Shown: positions 53,701 through 63,474 of the stretch, in pieces | Layout: every line of letters starts with the position of its first letter | Numbering within the stretch: position 1 is the stretch's first letter | From: Hyphomonas sp. | GTDB lineage: Bacteria > Pseudomonadota > Alphaproteobacteria > Caulobacterales > Hyphomonadaceae | Length of the DNA: 64,000 bases | NCBI GenBank assembly: GCA_017792365.1 | Contig: CP051229.1 | Location: forward strand, 2,170,001-2,234,000 | Reading direction: 5' to 3' | The notes under the pieces: model-generated | What the model saw: only the letters and a program-made list of their open reading frames with translations | Database searches by the model: none | What the model was told of the DNA's origin: nothing | Translations under genes and position numbers: made by a program

Positions 53701-54075
53701 TCAGTTATCTGTTCGGGCCTCGGTGCGCGCGATGCGCATCCAGATGCCTTCGCGGTCGCTGGCGATGCGTTCGACCAGCAAGCGGGCGACCTGGCTGTCA
53801 TCGTAGAAGGCGGCGCCGCACGCACTGTCGAGCAGCGCCTTGGCGAGATTGTCGAGATCCATCTGCGGCGGATCGCCGGTGAAGCGCATCTCGATGTGGA
53901 CGTCGAAGTCGCCCCAGCTGGGCCGCACGCGCGTGAAGGTCTTGCGGAAGAATTCCCCGAGCAGCGGCTTGTAGTATTTCGTCTGCGTGGTGAGCCCGTC
54001 GACGGCGACTTCGAGCGCGCCCGCATCATCGAACCGCGCGCGGACCTTTCCGGCAGTTAACCACGAGTCCGCCAA
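53701..54075 (-). CDS. RusA-like endodeoxyribonuclease family protein
   Basis: 124 aa. The RusA signature of acidic residues is present: MDLDNLAKALLD (Asp73, Asp75, Asn76) and FYDDSQVARLLVER (Asp92, Asp93), as in Holliday-junction resolvase RusA, where they bind Mg2+. RusA genes usually belong to prophages; no phage gene surrounds this one. The start is TTG at 54075, preceded by AGGAGG at 9-10 nt; no ATG fits. Confidence 0.72.
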   Translation of the reverse strand: MADSWLTAGKVRARFDDAGALEVAVDGLTTQTKYYKPLLGEFFRKTFTRVRPSWGDFDVHIEMRFTGDPPQMDLDNLAKALLDSACGAAFYDDSQVARLLVERIASDREGIWMRIARTEARTDN

Positions 54076-54216
54076 GCCTGTTTCGCCTCCTGCCGTACAT
54101 GCCTCCTTATGCCCGACTGAAGTCTGTCAGCAAGGTAATGCGCAGCCGGCGTTTCTTCAGGAACCCGCTCCGCGGGGATGGCGTTGGTTGGCCGTAGAGG
54201 AAACGGAGATACCACT

Positions 54217-54681
54217 ATGAAACCCATTCTCATTTCAGCATCGGTTGCAGCGATCATGTGCGCGTCTGCCAGCGCCCAGGTGATCGGCGGAGGCGTCGGC
54301 GGCGGCATTGGCGGCGGTCTTGGCGCATCGGTTCCGCAGACCGCTCCGGCGCAGGACGCGATCGGCTCGACCCGCGACACCATTCGCGACGAGGCCCATG
54401 ACGCGCGCAACGCGACCCCGGACGCGACCGCAGATGCGGCGACCGACATCACGGGCTCTGCTTCGGCGGACTCTGATGGCGTCAACGCCAGCGGTTCGGG
54501 CAGCGCCTCGGCTTCGGCTGGTGTCGATGCCACCGACACGACCAACTATGCGCGTTCGAAAGCGAACGACGCGAAGAACACGGCGCGCGGCGCGGTTGAC
54601 AGCGCCCGCAGCACGGCCGAGGGCGCCTCGGTCTCGGCTGGCGGTTCGGCCGCCGCTGAAGGTTCGGCTCAGGTTCAGTAG
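54217..54681 (+). CDS. exported Ala/Ser/Asp-rich low-complexity protein
   Basis: 154 aa. Signal peptide LISASVAAIMCASASA at ATG 54217, then a Gly-rich patch (VIGGGVGGGIGGGLG), and degenerate amphipathic repeats such as STRDTIRDEAHDARNA, SKANDAKNTARGAVDSARST that resemble LEA-type or late-embryogenesis-like motifs, plus Ser/Ala stretches. Probably disordered, extracytoplasmic, possibly stress-protective; this is inference. Followed by a strong terminator. Confidence 0.7.
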   Translation: MKPILISASVAAIMCASASAQVIGGGVGGGIGGGLGASVPQTAPAQDAIGSTRDTIRDEAHDARNATPDATADAATDITGSASADSDGVNASGSGSASASAGVDATDTTNYARSKANDAKNTARGAVDSARSTAEGASVSAGGSAAAEGSAQVQ

Positions 54682-54702
54682 ACCTGACCATCAGGACCAC
54701 GG

Positions 54703-54729
54703 AAGGACGCGAGCACCGCTCGCGTCCTT
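54703..54729. terminator. rho-independent terminator after the low-complexity protein gene
   Basis: 12-bp stem AAGGACGCGAGC / GCTCGCGTCCTT with an ACC loop, followed by TCTTT on the plus strand. It lies between two convergent genes and the A-rich left flank is weak, so it mainly serves the plus-strand gene. Confidence 0.85.
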
Positions 54730-54732
54730 TCT

Positions 54733-56097
54733 TTATGGGCGCGAAGAGGGCCTGCGCGCCTTGTCGGACAGCGTGTGGGACATCGTCTCGAGCATCGCGG
54801 TGCGGAACGCCTGCCGGTCGGCCATGTCGCCGAACTGGTCGTAGGTATGGATGTGTTTCAGCGCCGCGCCGGGAAAGCGTTCGGCGGCGGCGCGCGCGTC
54901 CAGCACGCGATCTTCGTGCGCGGTGAAGACGGCGTGCTCGAACAGGCCGAGCCGGTCGAGGCGCTCAAGCTCCCATTCCGTGCCGCTGGTGACGTTCGAC
55001 AGGTCCACGACGATGATGTCGGCCGAGCCCATCAGCAATGACACGATCTGCTTCCACCACTTGTCGTGACTGCGGACGATGAAGGCTTCCTTCGAGGTGG
55101 TTGCAACCTCGATGTTGAGGCCGACGCGGTCGCGCAGGCGCTTGGCGAGATTGCGGAAGTCCCGCGCCGAGCCGACATAGGGCGGGCCATGCCGGGCGCG
55201 GTTGAACTGGCGCAGGATGAGCCGGATCGGCAGCCAGACAACGAGGAGGACGGCGTGAACCGGGCTGGTGGGAATGATGCGCGACAGCCAGCCCCATTTC
55301 GAGCGGCGGATGAACTGGTCTGACAGGGTGGCGATGTGTCCGAACGGGCGCAGTTCGTTCTGGATCACCTGCCCCATCGATTTGGCGAGCTGCTTGTCGT
55401 TGAACTTGCGCAGCAGCAGGACGCGCGCCGGCTGGCCACGCAGGAAGCTGGTGAACATCCAGGTGAACCACGCGAACACGAAGACACCGATCACCGTCCA
55501 GCCGGCGGCGGTCCACATCCTGTAGGCCTGGCCGCTGGGCGTCTGGTCGACGACGCGGTGCAGGAGGACTTCCTCGAGCGTTGCATCCGACGGCCAGGCG
55601 CTGTCGAAATCGACGCCCGCCTCGGTTGCGGCGGTGTATTCTGCATCACTCAGTCCGCGCGTGCGGTTGTCGTAGTCCGTCTGGGTGATGAGGCCGGCTG
55701 CGAGCGCCTCGCGCAGCACCGGCTCCTTCTGTTCCTCGCCATAGCCGACGACGAAGATCGCGATGAGGAAGCCGAGGATGGTGGTGAAGCCCATCCATTT
55801 GCGGATGGCGCGGCTGATGCCGAAGAAGCGTTTTCTGAGCGCTTCAGGCGGGGCGGGCTTCACGAAGCCGGGCATGACGGGTGTGACCTCTCCGATCGCA
55901 CCCCCCCTGCCCGTCAGTTCGTTTTCGGCGGCGGAGCGGGCGGCGTCGCAATGATCGGGATTGCTGGCGGCGACCGCCAGTTCGAGCTGGGACATGCGCT
56001 CGAGCGCCTTGTGGTGGGCGTCCTTCTGCGGGCCGGATTTCCGCATCCAGCCATGGGTGCGCCATGCCCTGAGCAGGTCTTTGAGCCGTGTCGCCAA
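54733..56097 (-). CDS. membrane protein with a cytoplasmic Rossmann/TIR-like domain, function unknown
   Basis: 454 aa. Hydrophobic segments near residues 102-117 (FTTILGFLIAIFVVGYG), 195-213 (WTVIGVFVFAWFTWMFTSFL) and a third at HAVLLVVWLPIRLIL. The C-terminal ~240 residues show an alternating alpha/beta pattern: ARVLLLRKFNDKQLAKSMG, FGHIATLSDQFIRRS, SADIIVVDLSNVTSGTEWEL and HAVFTAHEDRVLDARAAAER. The block LLMGSADIIVVDL followed by GTEWELERL resembles a group of membrane proteins with TIR-like or nucleoside-deoxyribosyltransferase-like folds, but I cannot name the family. Monocistronic. Confidence 0.6.
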   Translation of the reverse strand: MATRLKDLLRAWRTHGWMRKSGPQKDAHHKALERMSQLELAVAASNPDHCDAARSAAENELTGRGGAIGEVTPVMPGFVKPAPPEALRKRFFGISRAIRKWMGFTTILGFLIAIFVVGYGEEQKEPVLREALAAGLITQTDYDNRTRGLSDAEYTAATEAGVDFDSAWPSDATLEEVLLHRVVDQTPSGQAYRMWTAAGWTVIGVFVFAWFTWMFTSFLRGQPARVLLLRKFNDKQLAKSMGQVIQNELRPFGHIATLSDQFIRRSKWGWLSRIIPTSPVHAVLLVVWLPIRLILRQFNRARHGPPYVGSARDFRNLAKRLRDRVGLNIEVATTSKEAFIVRSHDKWWKQIVSLLMGSADIIVVDLSNVTSGTEWELERLDRLGLFEHAVFTAHEDRVLDARAAAERFPGAALKHIHTYDQFGDMADRQAFRTAMLETMSHTLSDKARRPSSRP

Positions 56098-56242
56098 ACC
56101 GTCCCCTCCCGCCGTGCTGCGGGCTTCATGAGGCGGACACTAGCATGCAGCGCCCGGTGCGCCACGCGCTCGCTTGATCCGGCGGCGTGAAGGCCGTAAT
56201 CCGCCCGCAAGACCCGTTTGAACTCCCGAAACCGGACCTGTC

Positions 56243-57634
56243 ATGACCAAAACCCGCACCGAATCCGACACGATGGGCCCTGTCGAGGTCGACGCCTCGA
56301 AATACTGGGGCGCGCAGGCGCAACGATCGCTGGGGAATTTCAAGATCGGCTGGGAGAAGCAGCCGGCTCCGATCGTGCGGGCGCTGGGCATCGTGAAGCG
56401 TGCGGCGGCGGAAACCAACGTCGCCATGGGCAAGCTGAACCCGGAATTGGGCAAGGTGATCGTTCAGGCCGCCAACGAAGTGATCGAAGGCAAGCTGGAC
56501 GAGCATTTCCCGCTGGTCGTTTGGCAGACCGGATCGGGCACGCAGTCGAACATGAACGCCAACGAGGTGATCTCGAACCGGGCGATCGAGATCATGGGCG
56601 GCGAGATGGGATCGAAGACGCCGATCCACCCGAACGACCATTGCAACATGAGCCAGTCGTCGAACGACACCTTCCCGACAGCGATGCACGTGGCGTGCGC
56701 GGAAGAGATCACGCACCGCCTGCTGCCAGCGCTGCAGACACTGCACAACGCGCTGAACGACAAGGCGCAGGCCTGGACCGGCATCATCAAGATCGGCCGC
56801 ACCCATACGCAGGATGCAACACCGCTGACGCTGGGCCAGGAGTTTTCCGGCTACGCCAAGCAGATCGAGAACGGCATCAAGCGCATCGAACAGACCCTGC
56901 CCGCGCTGATGGAGCTGGCGCAGGGCGGCACGGCGGTGGGCACCGGCCTCGCCTCGCCGAAAGGCTTTGCCGAAATGGTGGCAGACAAGATCGCGCAGAT
57001 CACCGGCATGAAGTTCACGAGCGCGCCGAACAAGTTCGAGGCGCTGGCGGCGCACGATGCGATGGTGATGAGCCATGGCGCGATCAACACGGTGGCGATG
57101 TCGTGCTTCAAGATCGCTAACGACATCCGCTTCCTCGGGAGCGGTCCGCGCGCAGGACTTGGCGAGCTGGCGTTGCCTGAGAACGAGCCGGGCTCGTCGA
57201 TCATGCCGGGCAAGGTGAACCCGACCCAGTGCGAAGCGCTGACGCAGGTGTGCGCGCACATCGCCGGCAACAATGCGGCGATCGGCTTTGCGGGAAGCCA
57301 GGGTCACTTCGAGCTCAACGTGTTCAACCCGATGATGGCCTACAACTTCCTGCAATCGGTGCGGCTGCTGGCGGATGCGGCGGTGAGCTTCACCGAGAAC
57401 TGCGTTGTCGGCATCGAGCCGCGTCTCGACAACATCCAGCGCGGGCTTGAGCAGTCGCTGATGCTGGTGACGCCGCTGAAGGAAAAATACGGCTACGACC
57501 GCGCCGCCAAGATCGCCAAGACCGCGCACAAGAACGGCACGACGCTGCGCGAGGAAGCGATCAAGGACGGCATTCCGGCGGACGACTTCGACGCAATCGT
57601 GCGGCCCGAGAAGATGATCGGCCCGACGGAGTGA
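56243..57634 (+). CDS. fumC: fumarate hydratase class II
   Basis: 463 aa. Interconverts fumarate and malate in the TCA cycle, oxygen-stable tetramer. The superfamily signature [16 protein letters not shown] contains the catalytic serine loop; [28 protein letters not shown] and [20 protein letters not shown] are also intact. Start ATG 56243. No frameshift. Confidence 0.97.
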   Translation: MTKTRTESDTMGPVEVDASKYWGAQAQRSLGNFKIGWEKQPAPIVRALGIVKRAAAETNVAMGKLNPELGKVIVQAANEVIEGKLDEHFPLVVWQTGSGTQSNMNANEVISNRAIEIMGGEMGSKTPIHPNDHCNMSQSSNDTFPTAMHVACAEEITHRLLPALQTLHNALNDKAQAWTGIIKIGRTHTQDATPLTLGQEFSGYAKQIENGIKRIEQTLPALMELAQGGTAVGTGLASPKGFAEMVADKIAQITGMKFTSAPNKFEALAAHDAMVMSHGAINTVAMSCFKIANDIRFLGSGPRAGLGELALPENEPGSSIMPGKVNPTQCEALTQVCAHIAGNNAAIGFAGSQGHFELNVFNPMMAYNFLQSVRLLADAAVSFTENCVVGIEPRLDNIQRGLEQSLMLVTPLKEKYGYDRAAKIAKTAHKNGTTLREEAIKDGIPADDFDAIVRPEKMIGPTE

Positions 57635-57708
57635 TTGCATTCAGCGAGATGTGAGCAAGCGCCGGCCGCACCGTGTGCTATGCTTGCTCCCAGCAAGAGG
57701 AGGTTTTC

Positions 57709-58066
57709 ATGCGTGTCAGTGTAACCGCCGTTTCTGTTCTCGCCGCCATCGCAATCGCCGCGCCCGCCGCAGCCCACCATGGCTGGTCGACCTATCAGTC
57801 GAACCAGCAGCAGGACGTCACCGGAACGGTGGTGGACCTTAAGTGGGAGCAGCCCCACGCGATTGTCTGGATCGATCGCGATGGCGAACGGCTCGAAATC
57901 TGGCTGTCGCCGCTCGCCCGCATGGTATCGCGCGGCCTGCAGCGGGAAGACCTGGCGAACGGCGTGACCGTGACGGTCGACGCCCAGCCAGAAACAAGTC
58001 CGAGGGCGGGAATGGAAGGCGCAGGCCATCACCGTCGGCGACGAGACGTTTGACCTCATGCGCTGA
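57709..58066 (+). CDS. DUF6152-type exported protein, frameshifted near the end
   Basis: Start ATG 57709 with AGGAGG. Signal peptide VSVLAAIAIAAPAAA, then HHGWSTYQSNQQQDVTGTVV, DLKWEQPHAIVWIDRDGE and WLSPLARMVSRGL, typical of small periplasmic proteins annotated as DUF6152, roughly 120 aa. The CCC at 57983-57985 has one base too many; removing it continues the frame as EWKAQAITVGDETFDLMR to the TGA at 58066. Function unknown. Such genes often occur in genomes that also have the PDFQGVW-type exported protein found at 52393-53571. Confidence 0.8.
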
Positions 58067-58300
58067 GCGACGCGCGGACGCGACGTAGCGGCATTGCATT
58101 GATCCGGTTTGCAGCCGGATGACTTGGCGTTTCTGCCTGGTCCCCAACACGGACGCGCGAACGCCACACTTTGTTACAGCTTTGAAAATTCCGTGAGACG
58201 GCGACGGACTAGGAGATTCTGTGCGCTTTAACAGGCATACTAACCGTTGCTCATACGACAGATCTCACGAGGGCCCTGCCCGCATGACCGGGGACAGCTG

Positions 58301-59857
58301 ATGGACAAGAAGATCGTCATGGGAGGCGCCGGCGCGGCGATCGTGGCCGTTGGCGCGTTCGCGCTGCTGGCTGGGGGCGGCGAACGCGCGGTTGGCGACT
58401 ACACTTTCGAAACGGCGGAAGTGGAGCGGGGGGAGGTTTCGCGGGTGATTTCCGCCGCCGGGGCCGTCGAGCCAGTCAACAAGGTCGATGTCGGCTCGGA
58501 GGTGTCGGGCAAGATCATCGAGCTGTTCGTCGACTTCAATGATCCGGTCACCGAAGGACAGGTGCTGGCGCAGATCGATCCGGAGACGTTTCAGACCGCG
58601 GTGCAGCAGGCCGAAGCGCGGCTGATGCAGTCGCAGGCGTCGGTGGCCAATGCGCGCTCGGCGATCGAGCGGTCGGAGGTGAACCTCGACGTCGCCGAGA
58701 AAACCTACAACCGCCAGAAGAACCTGTTCGCGGAAGAGGCCATCTCGCAGGCGGCGTGGGAACAGGCCGAACAGAATTACAAGTACGCGCAGGTGGAATT
58801 GCAGACCAACAAGGTCTCGCTGCAATCGGCGCTGGCCGGACTGGAGCAGTCGAAAGCCTCGCTGGCCGAGGCGCGCCTGCGCCTGGACCGCACGCAGATC
58901 GTCTCGCCCATCGATGGCGTGGTGCTGTCGCGCCAGGTCGAGGTCGGCCAGACGGTGCAGTCGTCGATGAACGTGGCGCAGTTCTTCACCATCGCGCAGG
59001 ACCTGTCGCAGATCCAGATCGAGGCCTCGGTGCTCGAGGAGGATATCGGCGGCATTGATCCCGGCGACATGGTGACCTTCGAGGTCAACGCCTATCCCGG
59101 CGAGACCTTCCGCGGTCAGGTGAGCCAGGTGCGCCGGCAGGGCACGGAATCGGCGAACATCGTGACCTACACGGTCGTGGTGGCTGCGCGAAATCCGGAC
59201 GGCAAGCTGTTGCCCGGCATGACCGCAGACGCGCAGATCACGGCTGACCGCGTGGACGACACGCTGCGCATCGCGCGCGCCGCAACGTCCTTCAACCCGC
59301 CTCGGGCCCTGCTTCCCGAAGGCGAGCAGCAGGAGGCGCAAGGCCCCGGCCGCGGCGGTCCGGGCGGCATGCGCGGGTTTCCCGGCGGCGGCGAAGGGCG
59401 CAATCCGATGAGCGGCGTCTTGACGGAGATGGGCGTCGACCCAGCTCGCATCGAGACGATTACCGCCGACTTCCAGACGGTGATGCAGGATCTGCGGGCA
59501 GAGCTGATGCCGCAGGGCCAGGGCGGCGGCGGCGCATTTGGCGGCGGCGGCGGCGGCCCGCCGCGCACCATCGTGATGCAGCAGCAGATGCAGGAATTCC
59601 GCAGGCGGATATCGGCGGCGCAGGACGAGATTCTCAAGCGTCACCTGACGGCGGACGAGATGGTCGAGTTCAGCCGCGTGCAGGCCTCGATGCAGTCCCA
59701 GAGACGGGCGACGGCCTACAGGCCGGACGAGGACGGCGGACTGGAGCCGGTCCAGCTGGTGATCGACATCAGCGACGGCACGAACGTCCAGATCGTATCC
59801 GGCGCGGAGGAAGGCGATGTATTCGTCACCCGCGCGATCTCCAACAGCGCCGACTGA
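58301..59857 (+). CDS. periplasmic adaptor of ABC efflux system (MacA/HlyD-like) with long Gly-rich insert
   Basis: 518 aa, longer than the usual ~390. N-terminal anchor VMGGAGAAIVAVGAFALLAG; biotinyl-lipoyl half-motifs (VGSEVSGKIIELFVDFNDPV and RTQIVSPIDGVVLSRQVEVG) flank an alpha-helical hairpin (~residues 105-205); beta-barrel domain follows. Between the barrel and the final membrane-proximal strand is an insert of ~120 residues with Gly-rich runs (residues ~345-365 and ~410-425) and helical Gln/Glu/Arg-rich stretches (QQMQEFRRRISAAQDEILKR). First gene of a four-gene operon with split MacB and TolC-type protein. Confidence 0.9.
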   Translation: MDKKIVMGGAGAAIVAVGAFALLAGGGERAVGDYTFETAEVERGEVSRVISAAGAVEPVNKVDVGSEVSGKIIELFVDFNDPVTEGQVLAQIDPETFQTAVQQAEARLMQSQASVANARSAIERSEVNLDVAEKTYNRQKNLFAEEAISQAAWEQAEQNYKYAQVELQTNKVSLQSALAGLEQSKASLAEARLRLDRTQIVSPIDGVVLSRQVEVGQTVQSSMNVAQFFTIAQDLSQIQIEASVLEEDIGGIDPGDMVTFEVNAYPGETFRGQVSQVRRQGTESANIVTYTVVVAARNPDGKLLPGMTADAQITADRVDDTLRIARAATSFNPPRALLPEGEQQEAQGPGRGGPGGMRGFPGGGEGRNPMSGVLTEMGVDPARIETITADFQTVMQDLRAELMPQGQGGGGAFGGGGGGPPRTIVMQQQMQEFRRRISAAQDEILKRHLTADEMVEFSRVQASMQSQRRATAYRPDEDGGLEPVQLVIDISDGTNVQIVSGAEEGDVFVTRAISNSAD

Positions 59858-59865
59858 CCGCAATC

Positions 59866-60591
59866 ATGACCGAAGACCGCGCGCTGATCTCATGCCGTGA
59901 CCTCACCAAGGTCTATCGCATGGGCGACCAGGAGGTGCATGCGCTGGCTGGCGTTTCGCTGGACATCCGCGCCGGGGAATTCGTCGCCATCATGGGGCCG
60001 TCGGGGTCTGGCAAGTCATCGCTGATGAACCTGATCGGCGCGCTGGACCGTCCGACATCCGGCGAGATGTGGATCAACGGCCGCTCGCTGATGAAGATGA
60101 GCCGCGACGAACTGGCGGACCTGCGCAACGAGACGCTGGGCTTTGTCTTCCAGCAGTTCAACCTGCTGGCGCGCCACGACGCGCTCGCCAATGTGAAACT
60201 GCCGATGCGCTACGCCCGCCATGATGTCGGCGACATCGATGAGCGCGCCAAGGAATGCCTTGAGATGGTCTCGCTTGCCGACCGCATGGACCACCGCCCG
60301 ATGCAATTGTCCGGCGGACAGCAGCAGCGGGTCGCCATCGCCCGGGCGCTGGTCAACCGGCCGCGCATCCTCCTAGCGGACGAGCCGACCGGCGCGCTGG
60401 ACACGCGGACGACCGGCGAGATCATGAAGCTGCTGCAGGACCTGAACGCCCGGGGCATCACCGTGATCCTCGTCACGCACGAGCCCGAGGTGGCCGCATA
60501 CTCGCAGCGCCAGATCCACTTCCGCGATGGCAGGATTGAATCCGACAGCGCCGGCGCGAGCATGCTTGTCGGTACGGAGGAGCTGGCATGA
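59866..60591 (+). CDS. ABC transporter ATP-binding protein (MacB N-terminal / LolD type)
   Basis: 241 aa. Walker A GPSGSGKSS, Q-loop VFQQFNLLAR, signature [15 protein letters not shown], Walker B ILLADEPTGALD and the H-loop VTHEPEVAAYS. The VYRMGDQEVHALAGVSL start is typical of the MacB/LolD/FtsE group. It starts 8 bp after the adaptor gene and overlaps the permease start by 4 bp (ATGA). Confidence 0.93.
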   Translation: MTEDRALISCRDLTKVYRMGDQEVHALAGVSLDIRAGEFVAIMGPSGSGKSSLMNLIGALDRPTSGEMWINGRSLMKMSRDELADLRNETLGFVFQQFNLLARHDALANVKLPMRYARHDVGDIDERAKECLEMVSLADRMDHRPMQLSGGQQQRVAIARALVNRPRILLADEPTGALDTRTTGEIMKLLQDLNARGITVILVTHEPEVAAYSQRQIHFRDGRIESDSAGASMLVGTEELA

Positions 60592-61817
60592 ACCTTTCCG
60601 TTGCGGCGAATTCGGCGATCGAGGCGCTGATCTCCAACCCGATGCGCTCGCTGCTGACAATGCTTGGCATCATCATTGGTGTAGCCGCTGTGATGGTGAT
60701 GATGTCGATGGGCGAAGGCGCGAAGCGAGAGATGGAAGCGCAGATCGCCTCGGTTGGCGCCAACATGCTGACAGTCTCGCCCGGCAGCATCAGCCGCGGC
60801 GGGCGCAGGGGCGGACGCGGGTCCGGCCGGCCGTTCGAGGAATCGGTGGTCGCAGAGATCGAGAGCCTGCCCTTCGTCACGGCGGCGACCGGCATTCTCA
60901 ACGACCCGGTCACCGCCGTGTCCGAAAGCTCCAACTGGTCGACGAGCATCGAGGGCGGCAGCGCCGCGTATTTCGAGGTCAATAACTGGGCGCTGAGCGA
61001 GGGGCGCGCATTCACCGAACAGGAAGTGCGGTCAGGGTCGAGCGTTGTGGTGCTGGGCCCCACTGTCGCGAACGAGCTGTTCCCGGGCGGCGATGCGATC
61101 GGCCAGCGCATCCGGCTGAATTCGGTGCCGGTCACGGTCATCGGGGTGCTGGCCTCCAAGGGCGCAGCCAGCATGGGCATGGACCGCGACGACACGATCG
61201 TCGCGCCGCTGGGCATGGTGCGCAATCGAATCACCGGCGGCAGCCGCTGGGTTCCGCGGCATGTCGAGCGTGTGCAATTCCTCGTCGAGGACGGTTACGA
61301 CATGACGCTCGCCCAGGAAGAGACCGCTGTAAAGATGAGGGAAATCCGGCGGATCGATCCTGGAGAGGACGACGATTTCAGATTCTTTAACTTTGCCGAC
61401 ATGATACAGCAGAGAGCAGAGCAGGAGCAGACGATGAGCATGCTCCTGGCTTTTACTGCCTCTGTTGCGCTCATCGTGGGAGGCGTCGGGGTCATGAACA
61501 TCATGCTCGTGTCCGTTACCGAACGCACCCGTGAGATCGGGCTACGCATGGCGATTGGCGCAAGAGGCGGCGACATTCTCACGCAATTCCTGGTCGAGGC
61601 GATCACGCTGTGCTCGTTCGGCGGTCTCGTCGGCATAGCGATCGGTTGGGTTGGCGCATACGCGGCCGCCGAGATAGGCGGCTGGCCGTTTGCGGTGTCC
61701 CCGACCATGATCGGCATATCCCTGGGCGCAGCTGCCGCTATAGGTATTGTGTTCGGGTTCTTCCCCGCCCGACGAGCCGCACAACTAGACCCAATACAGG
61801 CACTCCGACATGACTGA
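60588..61817 (+). CDS. ABC transporter permease (MacB C-terminal type)
   Basis: 409 aa. Four predicted membrane helices in the MacB arrangement: one N-terminal (SLLTMLGIIIGVAAVMVMMS), a large periplasmic domain (residues ~45-285), then three C-terminal (MLLAFTASVALIVGGVGVMN, FLVEAITLCSFGGLVGIAIG, ISLGAAAAIGIVFGFFPARR). The coupling motif TERTREIGLRMAIGAR is typical. Mechanotransmission-type exporter of macrolides, peptides or lipids in relatives. The substrate is unknown. The TolC-type gene begins inside its last codons. Confidence 0.93.
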   Translation: MNLSVAANSAIEALISNPMRSLLTMLGIIIGVAAVMVMMSMGEGAKREMEAQIASVGANMLTVSPGSISRGGRRGGRGSGRPFEESVVAEIESLPFVTAATGILNDPVTAVSESSNWSTSIEGGSAAYFEVNNWALSEGRAFTEQEVRSGSSVVVLGPTVANELFPGGDAIGQRIRLNSVPVTVIGVLASKGAASMGMDRDDTIVAPLGMVRNRITGGSRWVPRHVERVQFLVEDGYDMTLAQEETAVKMREIRRIDPGEDDDFRFFNFADMIQQRAEQEQTMSMLLAFTASVALIVGGVGVMNIMLVSVTERTREIGLRMAIGARGGDILTQFLVEAITLCSFGGLVGIAIGWVGAYAAAEIGGWPFAVSPTMIGISLGAAAAIGIVFGFFPARRAAQLDPIQALRHD

Positions 61818-63323
61818 TCCGAGCAATAACAACAAAAAGCTCCTCTTCCGCCTCTCCACCGCAACTGCAATGACCGCCCTCGCCTCCGCGTGCGGTCACA
61901 TGCCGATTTCCCAGCCGGCCTTCGAGGACATGGCGAACATGCGCGCGGGCCTGCCCGCCGACTGACCATCGCCGAAATGTCCGGCGATCCGGCAGCCGTG
62001 ATCGCCGACTACACCGTGTTCCAGGACGCGCAGCTGATCGCCTTCATTCAGGAAGCGCTTGAGAACAACCGTTCGCTGCGCGCCTCGATGGAGGCCGTGA
62101 ACCAGTCAGAAGCGCTTCTGAAACAGAGCCGCTCCGGCCTGTGGCCCAGCCTGCGCGCATCGGTTGGCGTCAGCGCCACGGACGTCGACGGCATTGCCGG
62201 CGATCTCCAGGCCAACCCGCCGATCTTCCCGCAGCAGGCGTCGTCGTTTTCCGACGAGCGCTATTCGTTCGGCCTGAGCGGCGTCTACAGCGCCGACATC
62301 ATGGGCGATGTGTCCGCATCGATCCGGTCGTCCATCGCCGGCCTGCGCTCGACCGAGGCGACCTACGAACTCGCGCGTCGCCAGCTGGCCGCGCAGACCG
62401 CGCGCGCCTACTTCACGATCATCGAACAGCAGATGCAGCTGGCGCTCGACCAGGCGACGTTCGCGCGCGCCGAAGACACCTATCGTATCACGACCGCCCG
62501 CTTCGACGCGGGCTCGGTGGCGCGCGACGAACTTGTGCTGGGTGAATCGAGCCTTGCCCAGTCGCAGGCGTCGATCATCGCGTCGGAAGCCGCCGTGCGT
62601 TCGGCCGAGCGCGCGCTGGAGGTTCTGCTGGGCCGTTTCCCGCGCAACGCGCTGGATATCACGGGCACCCTGCCCGAGCCGCCGCCGACCCCGCCGCTTG
62701 GCCTGCCGGAACAGACGATCCGCGCCCGGCCCGACGTCGTGGCGGCGGAGTACAACCTGATCCAGAACTTCGCCAACGTGCGCATTGCGCGTCTGGCGCG
62801 CTGGCCTAACCTCGATGCGACGTTCACCGCCTCGGTCAACAACTCGACGCTGAACTCGACGTCGAACCTGTTCGATCTGGAGGGCATCGCGCTGACCATC
62901 GGCGCGCAGCTGGCGCAGACGCTGTTCGACGGCGGCGGCATTTCTGGACGCATCGATGCAGCCGAGGCGTCCAAGCGCGCAGCCCTCGAGCGGTATGGCC
63001 AGACGGTGATCGACGCCTATGCCGGCATCCTGAATGCGCTCGACCAGTACGAGACGCTGAAGGCCCGCGGCGTGGCGTTGGAGACCGCATCAGGCGCGGC
63101 GGCGGAATCGCTGCGCCTTGGCGAGCTGCGCTATAACGAGGGCAGCCAGTCGCTGCTTGACCTCATCAACGTGCGGGACCGCGCCGACCTGGCCGAGAGC
63201 CAGCTGATCGCCATCAAGCGTTCGCAGCTCGAACAGTGGATCGCGCTGCACCAGGCGCTGGGCGGCCAGCCCCTCACCCCGACGCCACTGCCAAGCGACG
63301 CAAACACCGCCGAAGGCGAATAG
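61810..63323 (+). CDS. TolC/NodT-family outer membrane efflux lipoprotein, frameshifted near the start
   Basis: Start ATG 61810 overlaps the permease stop. Residues 1-52 (STATAMTALASACGHMPISQ, a lipoprotein signal with Cys about residue 28) are in one frame; a base (C) is missing at about 61962, and the gene continues as LTIAEMSGDPAAVIADYTVF in the next. The rest is a standard two-fold repeated TolC protein (ALENNRSLRASMEAVNQSEA, ARAYFTIIEQQMQLALDQAT; second half VRIARLARWPNLDATFTASV, LRYNEGSQSLLDLINVRDRA). Reconstructed length 504 aa. Completes the tripartite pump. Confidence 0.9.
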
Positions 63324-63351
63324 CGGCCGCAGCCACCGCAACTAACGTATT

Positions 63352-63460
63352 GTCATCCCGGACGGCCATTGGCCGATCCGGGATCCGGCAGCTCGCACTC
63401 ATGCCATGATGGACGCTTGTCGCCGGGTCCCGCATCTGCGCTTCGCTTGTGCGGGATGAC
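63352..63460. repeat. REP-like palindrome (GTCATCCCGGA type), 3' of GIY-YIG gene
   Basis: Begins GTCATCCCGGACGGCCATTG and ends with GCGGGATGAC at 63460; internal GGCCATTGGCC and GATCCGGGATCC palindromes. Located 14 bp from the GIY-YIG stop codon. Confidence 0.75.
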
Positions 63461-63474
63461 ATCATAGAGCGTTG

